Positions 26,944-34,726 of a stretch of DNA of 64,000 nucleotides are shown piece by piece. How positions within the stretch are numbered: the stretch's first letter is position 1; every line of letters starts with the position of its first letter. The notes under the pieces were generated by a model, which did not search any database, was not told the DNA's origin, and saw only the letters and a program-made list of their open reading frames with translations. The stretch comes from Ideonella benzenivorans. Its GTDB lineage: Bacteria; Pseudomonadota; Gammaproteobacteria; Burkholderiales; Burkholderiaceae_C. The stretch spans positions 372,001 through 436,000 of the forward strand of contig NZ_JAGWCB010000007.1 in the NCBI RefSeq assembly GCF_020387415.1. The letters are read 5' to 3'. The position numbers and the translations under genes were made by a program.

Positions 26944-28014
26944 ATGACGGCCCCCGGTAGCGCAGACGACGGTTTCCCCATCGAGAAGGACACGGTCTCG
27001 ATGTATTTCGTCCGCGCCGCGGTGGCCAAGCTGGGGCCGGCGGCCCGGGGCCGCGCCCTGGCGACGGCGGGCATCCCGGCCGAATGGCTGGGGATGGCCC
27101 ATGTGCGGGTGCCGGCCGCGGCTTTTTCCACCCTCTGGCTGGCCGTGGGCCGCGAGCTGGACGATGAGTTCTTCGGGCTGGACCGCCGCACCATGAAGGT
27201 GGGCAGCTATGCCCTGCTGTGCCAGGCGGTCATCAGCTGCACGACGATGGAGCGGGCGCTCAAGCGCATTCTGCGCGGGTTCGTGGTCTTTCTGGACCAG
27301 GTGGCCGGCGAGCTGCAGGTCCAGGGAGACCGGGCCGAGCTGCGCCTGAGCAACCGCATCGCCGACCCGGCCGACCGCCGTTTTGCCGACGAGACCTTTC
27401 TGGTGCTGACCCATGGCCTGCTGTGCTGGCTGATTGGCCGGCGCCTGGCGCTGCGTCGGGTGGCGTTTGCCCACCCCCGTCCCGACCACGCCGACGAGTA
27501 CACGCGCATGTTCTGCGAGCACCTGGCCTTCGACCAGGCCGTGACCGCGATCCAGTTCGATGCCGAGCTGCTCAAGGCGCCCATCGTGCAGAACGCTGAC
27601 AGCCTGAAGGCCTTTCTGGCCACGGCGCCGCAGTCGGTCTTTCTGCGCTTCAAGAACGACGACAGCTGGACGGCGCGTCTGCGCCGCCGCCTGCGCCAGG
27701 CCTCCACCCAGGCCGGGGAGACCCATTGGCCGCTGCTGGAAGAGCTGGCGGCCGAGCTGGGCACCAACCCGACCACGCTGCGGCGCCGGCTGGAGGCCGA
27801 GGGCACCAGCTACCAGCAGTTGAAGGACCGCTTGCGCAGCGACCTGGCCATCGACCGGCTGGTCAGCAGCCAGGCCAGCATCGACGAACTGGCGCTGGAA
27901 CTGGGTTTCCACGATGCCAGCGCCTTCCACCGCGCCTTCCGCCGCTGGACCGGCCTGCCGCCGGGCGCCTACCGGCGGCGCGAGCAGGCCGAGCTGGAAC
28001 GGGAGGGGCGATGA
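26944..28014 (+). CDS. AraC-family regulator with arabinose-binding-like domain
   Basis: A 356-residue regulator. The long N-terminal region (residues about 20-220, with MKVGSYALLCQAVISCTTME) matches the sensor domain of OruR/ArgR-like AraC proteins. The C-terminal HTH pair contains LAAELGTNPTTLRRRLEAEG and ELALELGFHDASAFHRAFRR. It is divergent from icmF with 134 bases between, and its stop overlaps the fetA start by ATGA. It could therefore regulate either icmF or the exporter, or both. Confidence 0.85.
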   Translation: MTAPGSADDGFPIEKDTVSMYFVRAAVAKLGPAARGRALATAGIPAEWLGMAHVRVPAAAFSTLWLAVGRELDDEFFGLDRRTMKVGSYALLCQAVISCTTMERALKRILRGFVVFLDQVAGELQVQGDRAELRLSNRIADPADRRFADETFLVLTHGLLCWLIGRRLALRRVAFAHPRPDHADEYTRMFCEHLAFDQAVTAIQFDAELLKAPIVQNADSLKAFLATAPQSVFLRFKNDDSWTARLRRRLRQASTQAGETHWPLLEELAAELGTNPTTLRRRLEAEGTSYQQLKDRLRSDLAIDRLVSSQASIDELALELGFHDASAFHRAFRRWTGLPPGAYRRREQAELEREGR

Positions 28015-28778
28015 GCCCGCCCTTGATCGCGGTCCACCACCTGGCGGTCAGCCAGCCCGCCGGGCCCCAGCAGCCGGTCCGCCCGGTGCTGCAGGACATC
28101 TGCTTCGAGGTCGAGCGCGGCGGCGTGCTGACCCTGGTCGGACCCTCCGGCTCCGGCAAGTCCACCCTGCTGCGCTGCCTGAACCGGCTGTCGGAGCCCA
28201 GCAGCGGCACGATCCGCCTGGGCGGCGAGGACATCTGCCGCCTGGACCCCCGCCAGCTGCGCCGCCGCGCCGCCATGGTGATGCAGACACCGGTGCTGTT
28301 CGAGGGCACGGTGCGCGACAACCTGCGCCTGCGCCCGGCCGGCGTGGCCTGTGACCTGAGCGACAGCCGCCTGGCCGCGGCGCTGGATGAGGTGGGCCTG
28401 GCCGCCGCGCTGCTGGACCGCGACGCCGCCCAGCTTTCCGGCGGTGAGAAGCAGCGCGTCACCATCGCCCGTGCCCTGCTGGGCGACCCGGAGGTGCTGC
28501 TGCTGGACGAGCCCACCTCGGCGCTGGACCCGCCCAACGCGGCCCGGGTGGTGGAAGTGATCACCGACCTGCGCACGCGCCGGGGCCTGACCGTGGTGGC
28601 GGTCACCCACCTGCCCGAGTTCGTTCGAGCCCTGGGCGGCTGGGTGCTGTACCTGGTGCAGGGCCGCGTGCGGGCCTATGTGCCGGTGACGGTGCTGGAC
28701 GCCTCGGACGCCCAGGCCGACGATGGACTGCGGGCCTTCCTGGCCGGTGTCGTGCCCTGCGAGGCGGTGCAGCCATGA
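28011..28778 (+). CDS. fetA: FetA-type ABC exporter ATPase
   Basis: A 255-residue ABC ATPase with Walker A GPSGSGKSTLL, the Q-loop in VMQTPVLFEG, signature LSGGEKQRV and Walker B LLLDEPTSALD. Partnered with a UPF0014 membrane protein, it matches the YbbL/FetA family linked to iron homeostasis and efflux under oxidative stress. The start overlaps the AraC stop and the stop overlaps the next start, both by ATGA, so the three genes are one translationally coupled unit. The metal is inferred from family only. Confidence 0.8.
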   Translation: MSPPLIAVHHLAVSQPAGPQQPVRPVLQDICFEVERGGVLTLVGPSGSGKSTLLRCLNRLSEPSSGTIRLGGEDICRLDPRQLRRRAAMVMQTPVLFEGTVRDNLRLRPAGVACDLSDSRLAAALDEVGLAAALLDRDAAQLSGGEKQRVTIARALLGDPEVLLLDEPTSALDPPNAARVVEVITDLRTRRGLTVVAVTHLPEFVRALGGWVLYLVQGRVRAYVPVTVLDASDAQADDGLRAFLAGVVPCEAVQP

Positions 28779-29563
28779 GCGGCGGGGTGATCGAGCTGTC
28801 GCTCTGGCAGCTGGGGCTGGCCCTGCTGTTTGTCGCGGTGCTGGTGGCCTTGTCGCTGCGCCAGGCCTTGGGGCTGGAGCGCGACCTGCTCGTCGGCGCG
28901 GTGCGCACCGTGGCCCAGCTCTACGGGGTGGGCTTTGTGCTGGCGGCGGTGTTTGCGGCTGCGCATTGGTATGCGGTGGCGCTGATCCTGGTCGGCATGA
29001 CCGCCGTGGCCACGTACGCGGCGGTGGGCCGCCTCAAAACCCCGCTGCCGCGGGCCCACGGCATCGCCGCGGTGGCCCTCACCCTGTCGACCGTGCTGAC
29101 GCTGGGCTATGTGATCGGCGTGGTGGTACAGGTGCACCCCTGGTATTCGCCGCAGTACGTCATTCCGCTGGCGGGCATGATCCTGGGCAACGCGATGAGC
29201 AGCGTGGCCCTGGCCGGCGACCGGCTGCAGAGCGACCTGCGCCTGCGCGCCGGCGAGGTCGAGACCCGGCTGGTCCTGGGTTTCTCCGGCGCGCAGGCCG
29301 TGCAGCCGCTGGTGCGCGCCGCGCTGCGGGCGGCCCTGACCCCCACCCTCAACGGCATGATGACCGTGGGGCTGGTGCAGCTGCCCGGCATGATGACCGG
29401 CCAGATCCTGGCCGGCACCTCGCCGCTGGTGGCCGTGCGCTACCAGATCATGGTGGTGCTGATGCTGGCGGTGGCCACCGCCATCGGCGCCTGGATCTTC
29501 CTGCGCTTGGCGGTGGGCCAGTACCTCACGCCGGCGCAGCAGCTGCGGCGCGAGCTGCTGTGA
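28775..29563 (+). CDS. fetB: FetB-type (UPF0014) membrane protein
   Basis: A 262-residue inner-membrane protein with about seven helices. GMILGNAMSSVAL and NGMMTVGLVQLPGMMTGQIL are the conserved UPF0014 segments. The latter contains the Met-rich PGMMTGQ loop proposed to handle metal. It would form the membrane half of the FetAB exporter, moving iron or a similar cation out of the cytosol. The ATG overlaps the ATPase stop. The gap after it (29564-29675) holds no gene; a CACGCC/GGCGTG dyad is present but no T-run follows. Confidence 0.85.
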   Translation: MSGGVIELSLWQLGLALLFVAVLVALSLRQALGLERDLLVGAVRTVAQLYGVGFVLAAVFAAAHWYAVALILVGMTAVATYAAVGRLKTPLPRAHGIAAVALTLSTVLTLGYVIGVVVQVHPWYSPQYVIPLAGMILGNAMSSVALAGDRLQSDLRLRAGEVETRLVLGFSGAQAVQPLVRAALRAALTPTLNGMMTVGLVQLPGMMTGQILAGTSPLVAVRYQIMVVLMLAVATAIGAWIFLRLAVGQYLTPAQQLRRELL

Positions 29564-29675
29564 CATCACCCTCGGTTGGCGGACTCTGAATGTTGATCAT
29601 GCACCAACCGGCGCCCACATGCCGCGGCCGTTGCAGGGTTTCCCACGCCGCCAGGTTTGGCGTGACACAGGGGGC

Positions 29676-30884
29676 TCACTCATGGCGAAGCGCCTCGATG
29701 GGGTTGAGCCGCGCGGCCCGTTTTGCTGGGGTGTAGCCGAACACGATGCCAATGGCGGCAGAGAAGGCAAAGGCCAGTAGGTTGATCTGGACGTCGAAGC
29801 TGTAGGTCAGGCCTATCAGCGAGGACAACCCGATCGAGGCAATGGCAGCCAGGATCAGGCCCACCAACCCGCCCACGGCGGACAGAGAGACCGCCTCGAC
29901 CAGGAACTGCATCAGCACCTCGCTGGCCATCGCGCCGATGGCCAGCCGGATGCCGATCTCGCGCGTGCGCTCCGTCACGCTCACCAGCATGATGTTCATG
30001 ATGCCGATGCCCCCCACCAGCAGACTGACGGCGGCGACGGCCCCCAGCAGCAAGGTGAGGATGCGGGTGGTGCCGGAGAGCGTGTCCGAGATCTGCTTGG
30101 TGTCGATGACGTTGAAGTTGTTGTCCTCACCTTCCGTCAGGTGTCGGCGGTCCCGCATCAGGCGTTCAATGCGTGTCTTGACTGTGTCGGTTGAGAAGCC
30201 CTGCCGCGCCGAGATCAGGATGGCGCCCACGTCGGTGTTGCCGGTGACCCGACGCTGGAGCGTGGCGATGGGCACCAGGATGAAGTCGTCCTGATCGGTG
30301 CCGGTGGAGCTCTGCCCCTTGGGGCTGAAGAAGCCGATGATCTGGCAGCTGAAGTTCTGCAGCCTCAGGTCGCTTCCCACCGGGCGCTGCTCGCCGTACA
30401 ACTCCTTGCGCACACGGTCGCCGACGATGCAGACGGACTTGCCCGCCCGCAGCTCGACGTCGGTGAAGGTCCGTCCGTCCCGGACCGTCCAGTTGCTCAC
30501 CGCGAGGTAGTTCTCATTGGAGCCCGTGACCGAGGTCTTCCAGTTCCTGGCGCTCGAGATCGCGGTGAGCGAGGCGGTCACTATTGGCGCCACCCGGTCG
30601 ACCCCCGTCACCTGGGTGGCGATGGCCTCGGCATCCGCCTGCTTGAACTTGGGTGGCGAGGTGCTCGTTCCCAGTTCCATGCGCTGGCCTGGCATCACGA
30701 TGATCAGATTGCTGCCCAGGCTGGAGATCTGGCTGGAGACAGAAGCCGTGGCGCCATTGCCCAGGGTCACCATCGTCACCACCGCGGCCACACCGATCAC
30801 GATGCCCAGCATGGTCAGGATCGAGCGCATCAGGTTGCGCCGTATCTCACGAAGTGCCAGCAGAAAGGTGTTGCCCCACATCAA
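29676..30884 (-). CDS. MacB-like ABC transporter permease
   Basis: A 402-residue permease of the MacB/FtsX type. One N-terminal helix (ILTMLGIVIGVAAVVTMV) is followed by a large periplasmic MacB_PCD domain (about 45-270) and three C-terminal helices with GGIGIMNIMLVSVTERTREI, a FtsX landmark. Unlike E. coli MacB, the ATPase is a separate gene. With the adaptor and an outer-membrane channel it would form a tripartite exporter. It is the last gene of the exporter operon, overlapping the ATPase by 4 bases. Confidence 0.9.
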   Translation of the reverse strand: MMWGNTFLLALREIRRNLMRSILTMLGIVIGVAAVVTMVTLGNGATASVSSQISSLGSNLIIVMPGQRMELGTSTSPPKFKQADAEAIATQVTGVDRVAPIVTASLTAISSARNWKTSVTGSNENYLAVSNWTVRDGRTFTDVELRAGKSVCIVGDRVRKELYGEQRPVGSDLRLQNFSCQIIGFFSPKGQSSTGTDQDDFILVPIATLQRRVTGNTDVGAILISARQGFSTDTVKTRIERLMRDRRHLTEGEDNNFNVIDTKQISDTLSGTTRILTLLLGAVAAVSLLVGGIGIMNIMLVSVTERTREIGIRLAIGAMASEVLMQFLVEAVSLSAVGGLVGLILAAIASIGLSSLIGLTYSFDVQINLLAFAFSAAIGIVFGYTPAKRAARLNPIEALRHE

Positions 30885-31630
30885 TGGTCTCCTGCGCCCT
30901 GAACGGAACGAGTGGCCCGGTCCTGGGCGGTGTCGCTGACCAGCCGTCCATCGACGAAGCGCAGGATGCGATCGGCATAGACGGCCATGTCGGGTTCGTG
31001 GGTGACCATCACCACGGTGATGCCCCGGTCCTGGTTCAGGCGCACCAGCAACTGCATGATCTCCTGGCTGCGGTGGCTGTCGAGGTTTCCGGTCGGCTCG
31101 TCCGCCAGCAGCAGCGTGGGCTCCGTGACGATCGCTCGCGCGATGGCCACACGCTGCTGCTGTCCGCCGGAGAGTTCCGCCGAGGTATGGTGTTCCCAGC
31201 CTTTCAAGCCCACCTCTTCCAGCGCGGCTCTGGCCCGCGCAGCACGCTCGGCGGGACGCTCCCCGCGGTAGATCAGCGGCAGTTCAACGTTTTCCTGTGC
31301 CGATGTCCGGCGAAGCAGGTTGAATCCCTGAAAGACAAAGCCGATGTAGCTGCGCCTTAGGATGGCGCATTGGTCTTGGCTGAGGGATTCGACGGGCGTG
31401 CCGCAGAAGCGGTAGCTGCCGGAAGTCAGTGTGTCCAGGCAGCCCATGATGTTCATCACCGTGGATTTGCCGGATCCGCTGGGGCCCATGATGGCCACGA
31501 ACTCGCCTTGGCGGATCTGCAGGTTCACATCCGTGAGTGCCTGAAAGCGCGTGGCGCCTTCGCCATAGGTCTTGCACACCCTCTCATAGGCGATCACCGG
31601 CACCTCGGCTGCCGTGTTCAGCGAGGTCAC
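30881..31630 (-). CDS. MacB/LolD-like ABC ATPase
   Basis: A 249-residue ATPase with Walker A GPSGSGKSTVMN, signature ELSGGQQQRVAIARA and Walker B LLLADEPTGNLD. The sequence MGPSGSGKSTVMNIMGCLD is typical of the MacB/LolD group that drives mechanotransmission rather than substrate passage through the membrane. Both ends overlap neighbours by ATGA, so its output is tied to the adaptor and permease. The exported substrate is unknown. Confidence 0.9.
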   Translation of the reverse strand: MTSLNTAAEVPVIAYERVCKTYGEGATRFQALTDVNLQIRQGEFVAIMGPSGSGKSTVMNIMGCLDTLTSGSYRFCGTPVESLSQDQCAILRRSYIGFVFQGFNLLRRTSAQENVELPLIYRGERPAERAARARAALEEVGLKGWEHHTSAELSGGQQQRVAIARAIVTEPTLLLADEPTGNLDSHRSQEIMQLLVRLNQDRGITVVMVTHEPDMAVYADRILRFVDGRLVSDTAQDRATRSVQGAGDH

Positions 31631-32946
31631 TTCGATGACTCCCGGCTGTCCACGATCAGGCGGTCGCCTTCTTTCAGCGTACCCGAAAGAATCTTGCTCA
31701 CCTCGGTCATGCGGCCATCGCTGGCGCCCACCTGCAGCCTGACGGCCACGGCGCGGTCGTTCTCCAGCTTCCAGACCGTCTGCTCGCTGCCGCTGGCGAT
31801 CGTGGTGCTGGACTGGGCCGACTTCTGCTGCTTGGGCACTGCGATCAGGAGGCTGGTCACACTGCTGCCGGACTTCGCCTCGGTTTGCGGTGGGGCATAG
31901 CGCAGCGCCGCGTTGGGCACCTGCAGCACCCGCTCGTGTCGGAGGGTCACGATGCGGGCATTGGCCGTCATCCCGGGGCGCAGGCTCAGGTCCTTGTTGC
32001 TGACCTCGAGCACGGCCTGGTAGGTCACCACATTGTTGGTGGTGTCGGAGCCATAGCGCAGCCGCACGATGCGCGCCGGGAAGGTCCGCTCCGGATAGGC
32101 GTCCACGGTGAACTCCGCCGACTGGCCCTCTTTGACCTGGCCGACATCGGCCTCGTCCACATTGACCTCGAGCTTCATCTGGGTGAGGTCCTGGGCCAGT
32201 GTGAAGAGGGTGGTGACCTGGTAGCTGGCGGCCACGGTCTGCCCCGGTTCTACCGAGCGCTTGAGCACGACCCCGTTGATGGGGGAGCGCAGCGATGCCT
32301 TGTGGAGGTTGGTCCGGTTGGTGTTCAGCGTGGCCTGGACTTCGTCCACGGCCGCTGCCGCGTTGGCTTCACTGGCACGTGCCTTCTCAAGCGCGATCTG
32401 CGATGTCTCCACCTCGCTCTGCGAGGGGACCATCCCTGCTGAGAGCTTCCAGGCCTCCTCGTTGCGCCGCATGGTCGCCTGCGCATCGCGCGTGGCAGCT
32501 TTGTACTGCAGCAGCGAGGCCTTTGCCTTTCGCAGTGAGCTCTCGGATTCCTGGACCTGATCCTGCAGATTACTGGTCTGGAGAATGGCCAGCACCTGTC
32601 CCTGCGAGACCTTGTCGTTGTCCTTGACCAGGACCTTGTCGATGGTGCCCGAGAGCTCGCTCCCCACATCGACCTTGGTCAGGGGTTGAAGATTGCCTGT
32701 GGCCGTGACCCTCACGACCAGGTTCCCGGCGGTGACCTTCTCGGTTTCGTACTGCGCACCGGTGGAATGGCTCTGCCATTTCCAGAGGAGCAGAGCAGCC
32801 AGGGCCCCCAGCCCCAACAGCGCAATCACCACCCAGGTGCTTCGCCGCAGGGAGAGGACAGTTCCCGACTTTTCCACGCCGAGCTGGGTGGCGACGGTAT
32901 CGGCATTCAATGGCCGCTTTGGGGGTTCAGAGAGGACCTGGGTCAT
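31627..32946 (-). CDS. MacA-like membrane-fusion adaptor
   Basis: A 439-residue periplasmic adaptor with one N-terminal membrane anchor (about 33-55). Its two lipoyl half-motifs (VGSELSGTIDKVLVKDND and KASLRSPINGVVLKRSVEPG) flank a long coiled-coil hairpin (about 110-205), followed by beta-barrel and membrane-proximal domains. This is the HlyD/MacA pattern. It bridges the MacB-like complex to an outer-membrane channel. No outer-membrane gene follows, so the OMF at 39002 may be shared. It overlaps the kinase gene by 4 bases. Confidence 0.9.
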   Translation of the reverse strand: MTQVLSEPPKRPLNADTVATQLGVEKSGTVLSLRRSTWVVIALLGLGALAALLLWKWQSHSTGAQYETEKVTAGNLVVRVTATGNLQPLTKVDVGSELSGTIDKVLVKDNDKVSQGQVLAILQTSNLQDQVQESESSLRKAKASLLQYKAATRDAQATMRRNEEAWKLSAGMVPSQSEVETSQIALEKARASEANAAAAVDEVQATLNTNRTNLHKASLRSPINGVVLKRSVEPGQTVAASYQVTTLFTLAQDLTQMKLEVNVDEADVGQVKEGQSAEFTVDAYPERTFPARIVRLRYGSDTTNNVVTYQAVLEVSNKDLSLRPGMTANARIVTLRHERVLQVPNAALRYAPPQTEAKSGSSVTSLLIAVPKQQKSAQSSTTIASGSEQTVWKLENDRAVAVRLQVGASDGRMTEVSKILSGTLKEGDRLIVDSRESSK

Positions 32947-34007
32947 GGGGCGAAAGCTGGTGTGGTGTCGGAAAGTAAGTGGGGCAGCCGCAGGGTCACG
33001 ATCAGGCCGCCGCCGGGTCTGGGGCTGGCGATGATCTCGCCGCCATGGGCCAGCAGGGCCCGTTGGGCGATCGCCAACCCCAGCCCGAAGCCGGTGATGG
33101 CATTCCCCTTTTCTGCCGGACCGCGCACGAAGGGATCGAAGATGGAACTGAGCATCTCGTCGGGGACGCCGGGGCCACGGTCCGCAACCGTGATTTCCAG
33201 CAGACCGGTGTCTCCGATCCGGTCAGCCTGGACCTCGACGATGGTCCCCACCTCGGTGTACTTGACTGCATTGCGGATCACGTTCTCCAGGGCGCGGTAG
33301 ATCAGGTCACCATCCACGGCTGCGATGAACATGCCTTGGGCCTGAACCGTCAGACTCCGGTCTGCGGCCTTGGCCTCGAATTCAGCGTCGGTGCAGATGG
33401 CCTGCAACAGTTCGAGAAGGTCGACCCGGTCGTGACGCAGCCCATGGGAGCCGACCTCAATGCGGCTGAGCGTGAGCAGGTCGTCCAGCAGGCCATTGAG
33501 ACGATCGGCCTCAAGATCGACGCGGGCCAGCATGGCCTGCACATCCGAAGGGTCGGAGCGTGCCAGGCCGATGGCGGCCCGCAGGCGGCTCAAGGGCGAG
33601 CGTAGCTCGTGCGAGATGTCGTACAGCAGTTGCTGGCGCGAGGCCTCCAGCCGTTCCAGGCGTTCCGCGGTGGCGTCCAGATAGCCGCCCAGATCGGCGA
33701 TCTCGTCGCGGCGGGTTCCGATCTGCGGTTTGACCCGGGTTTCGAAGTGGCCTCCCGCCAGTTGGTCCAGCGCCCACCGGACATGCCGCAGGGGACGGGT
33801 CAGATACCAGGCCAGCGCCAAGCTCGCAAAGAGACTGGTCACCACGCCTGAGCCCAGGGGAATGAGGAGATGCCATGGCACGTTGCCGCTCGGTGGGGGA
33901 GGCGCAATGCCGGTCGTCATGACGAGGCCGACCGCCCCTCCGAACGAGAGCATCATCGCGGCCCAGAAGGCGAAGAAGAGCTTCCAGAAGAGACGGTACG
34001 GTTTCAT
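32943..34007 (-). CDS. CpxA-like sensor histidine kinase with very short periplasmic loop
   Basis: A 354-residue kinase with two membrane helices, a HAMP region (about 70-125), HisKA with H133 in YDISHELRSPLSR, and HATPase_c with NVIRNAVKYT (N box), DRGPGVPDE (G1) and FGLGLAIAQRA (G2). The segment between the helices is only about 18 residues (TTGIAPPPPSGNVPW), whereas CpxA has a large sensor. Signal sensing may thus occur in the membrane or need a partner. It follows the response regulator by 2 bases and overlaps the adaptor. I chose the ATG at 34007 (MKPYRLFWKLFFAF). Confidence 0.9.
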   Translation of the reverse strand: MKPYRLFWKLFFAFWAAMMLSFGGAVGLVMTTGIAPPPPSGNVPWHLLIPLGSGVVTSLFASLALAWYLTRPLRHVRWALDQLAGGHFETRVKPQIGTRRDEIADLGGYLDATAERLERLEASRQQLLYDISHELRSPLSRLRAAIGLARSDPSDVQAMLARVDLEADRLNGLLDDLLTLSRIEVGSHGLRHDRVDLLELLQAICTDAEFEAKAADRSLTVQAQGMFIAAVDGDLIYRALENVIRNAVKYTEVGTIVEVQADRIGDTGLLEITVADRGPGVPDEMLSSIFDPFVRGPAEKGNAITGFGLGLAIAQRALLAHGGEIIASPRPGGGLIVTLRLPHLLSDTTPAFAP

Positions 34008-34009
34008 GC

Positions 34010-34705
34010 TCACCCCGCCAGGAACTGATAGCCGCTGTCGCGCACGCGCTGGATCCAGGGTTGGCCGTCCGGACGCAGTCCCAGCTTCCGACGGACATTG
34101 GCCAGGCACACGTCGATGTGCCGGTCATAGGGCGCCAGGGGTTTGCCAAAGGCACGCCGGGACATTTCGTCCTTGGTGATCAGGTCCCCCGCTGATCGGG
34201 CCAGTTCGGTCAACAGCGAGAGTTCGACGCCGGTGAGTTCAAGTCGCTGCCCGTTCCAAATGGCTTCGCCTCTGGCGATCCGCAGCTCCAGGCGCCCCAC
34301 TTGGAGCAGGTCGGGGCCGCTGGGGGGGGCAACAGAGGGGCCAGGTGCTTGGCGGCCGAGGATGGCGTGGATGCGTCTCGCCAGCTCGGCGGGTTCACAT
34401 GGCTTGGGCATGCACGCCTCCGTGCCCATCTCGGGGGCCATGAGCTGCTTGAAATCGTCGCACCCTGTGCTCAGCATCAGCACCGGTATCTGGCTCGACG
34501 CCCGGATGTGGCGCAGTACCTCGATGCCGGAGTGACGGGGCAGCATCAGGTCCAAGACGACCAGTGCATAACGACCACTCAGGGCGGCCTGCACGCCGGC
34601 CTGCCCATCGAAGATCGCATCCACTTCCAGCCGCTCGCGACCCAGGTACTGCGCCAGCATGCCGGTCAGTTCGGTGTCTCCGTCAAGAAACAGAATCCTT
34701 GTCAT
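34010..34705 (-). CDS. CpxR/OmpR-family response regulator with altered acidic pocket
   Basis: A 231-residue regulator: receiver domain (1-120) and winged-helix DNA-binding domain (about 130-230, ending DRHIDVCLANVRRKLGL). The phospho-acceptor D52 (VVLDLMLPRHSG) and K101 remain. However, the acidic pair is D8-G9 instead of D8-D9, and the T/A loop reads LSTG. Loss of the second acid removes a Mg ligand, so phosphorylation may be weak. It lies between the RND pump and the kinase. A canonical paralogue is encoded at 40893-41585. Confidence 0.88.
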   Translation of the reverse strand: MTRILFLDGDTELTGMLAQYLGRERLEVDAIFDGQAGVQAALSGRYALVVLDLMLPRHSGIEVLRHIRASSQIPVLMLSTGCDDFKQLMAPEMGTEACMPKPCEPAELARRIHAILGRQAPGPSVAPPSGPDLLQVGRLELRIARGEAIWNGQRLELTGVELSLLTELARSAGDLITKDEMSRRAFGKPLAPYDRHIDVCLANVRRKLGLRPDGQPWIQRVRDSGYQFLAG

Positions 34706-34726
34706 GGATGGCTCTCCGAAGGGGGC

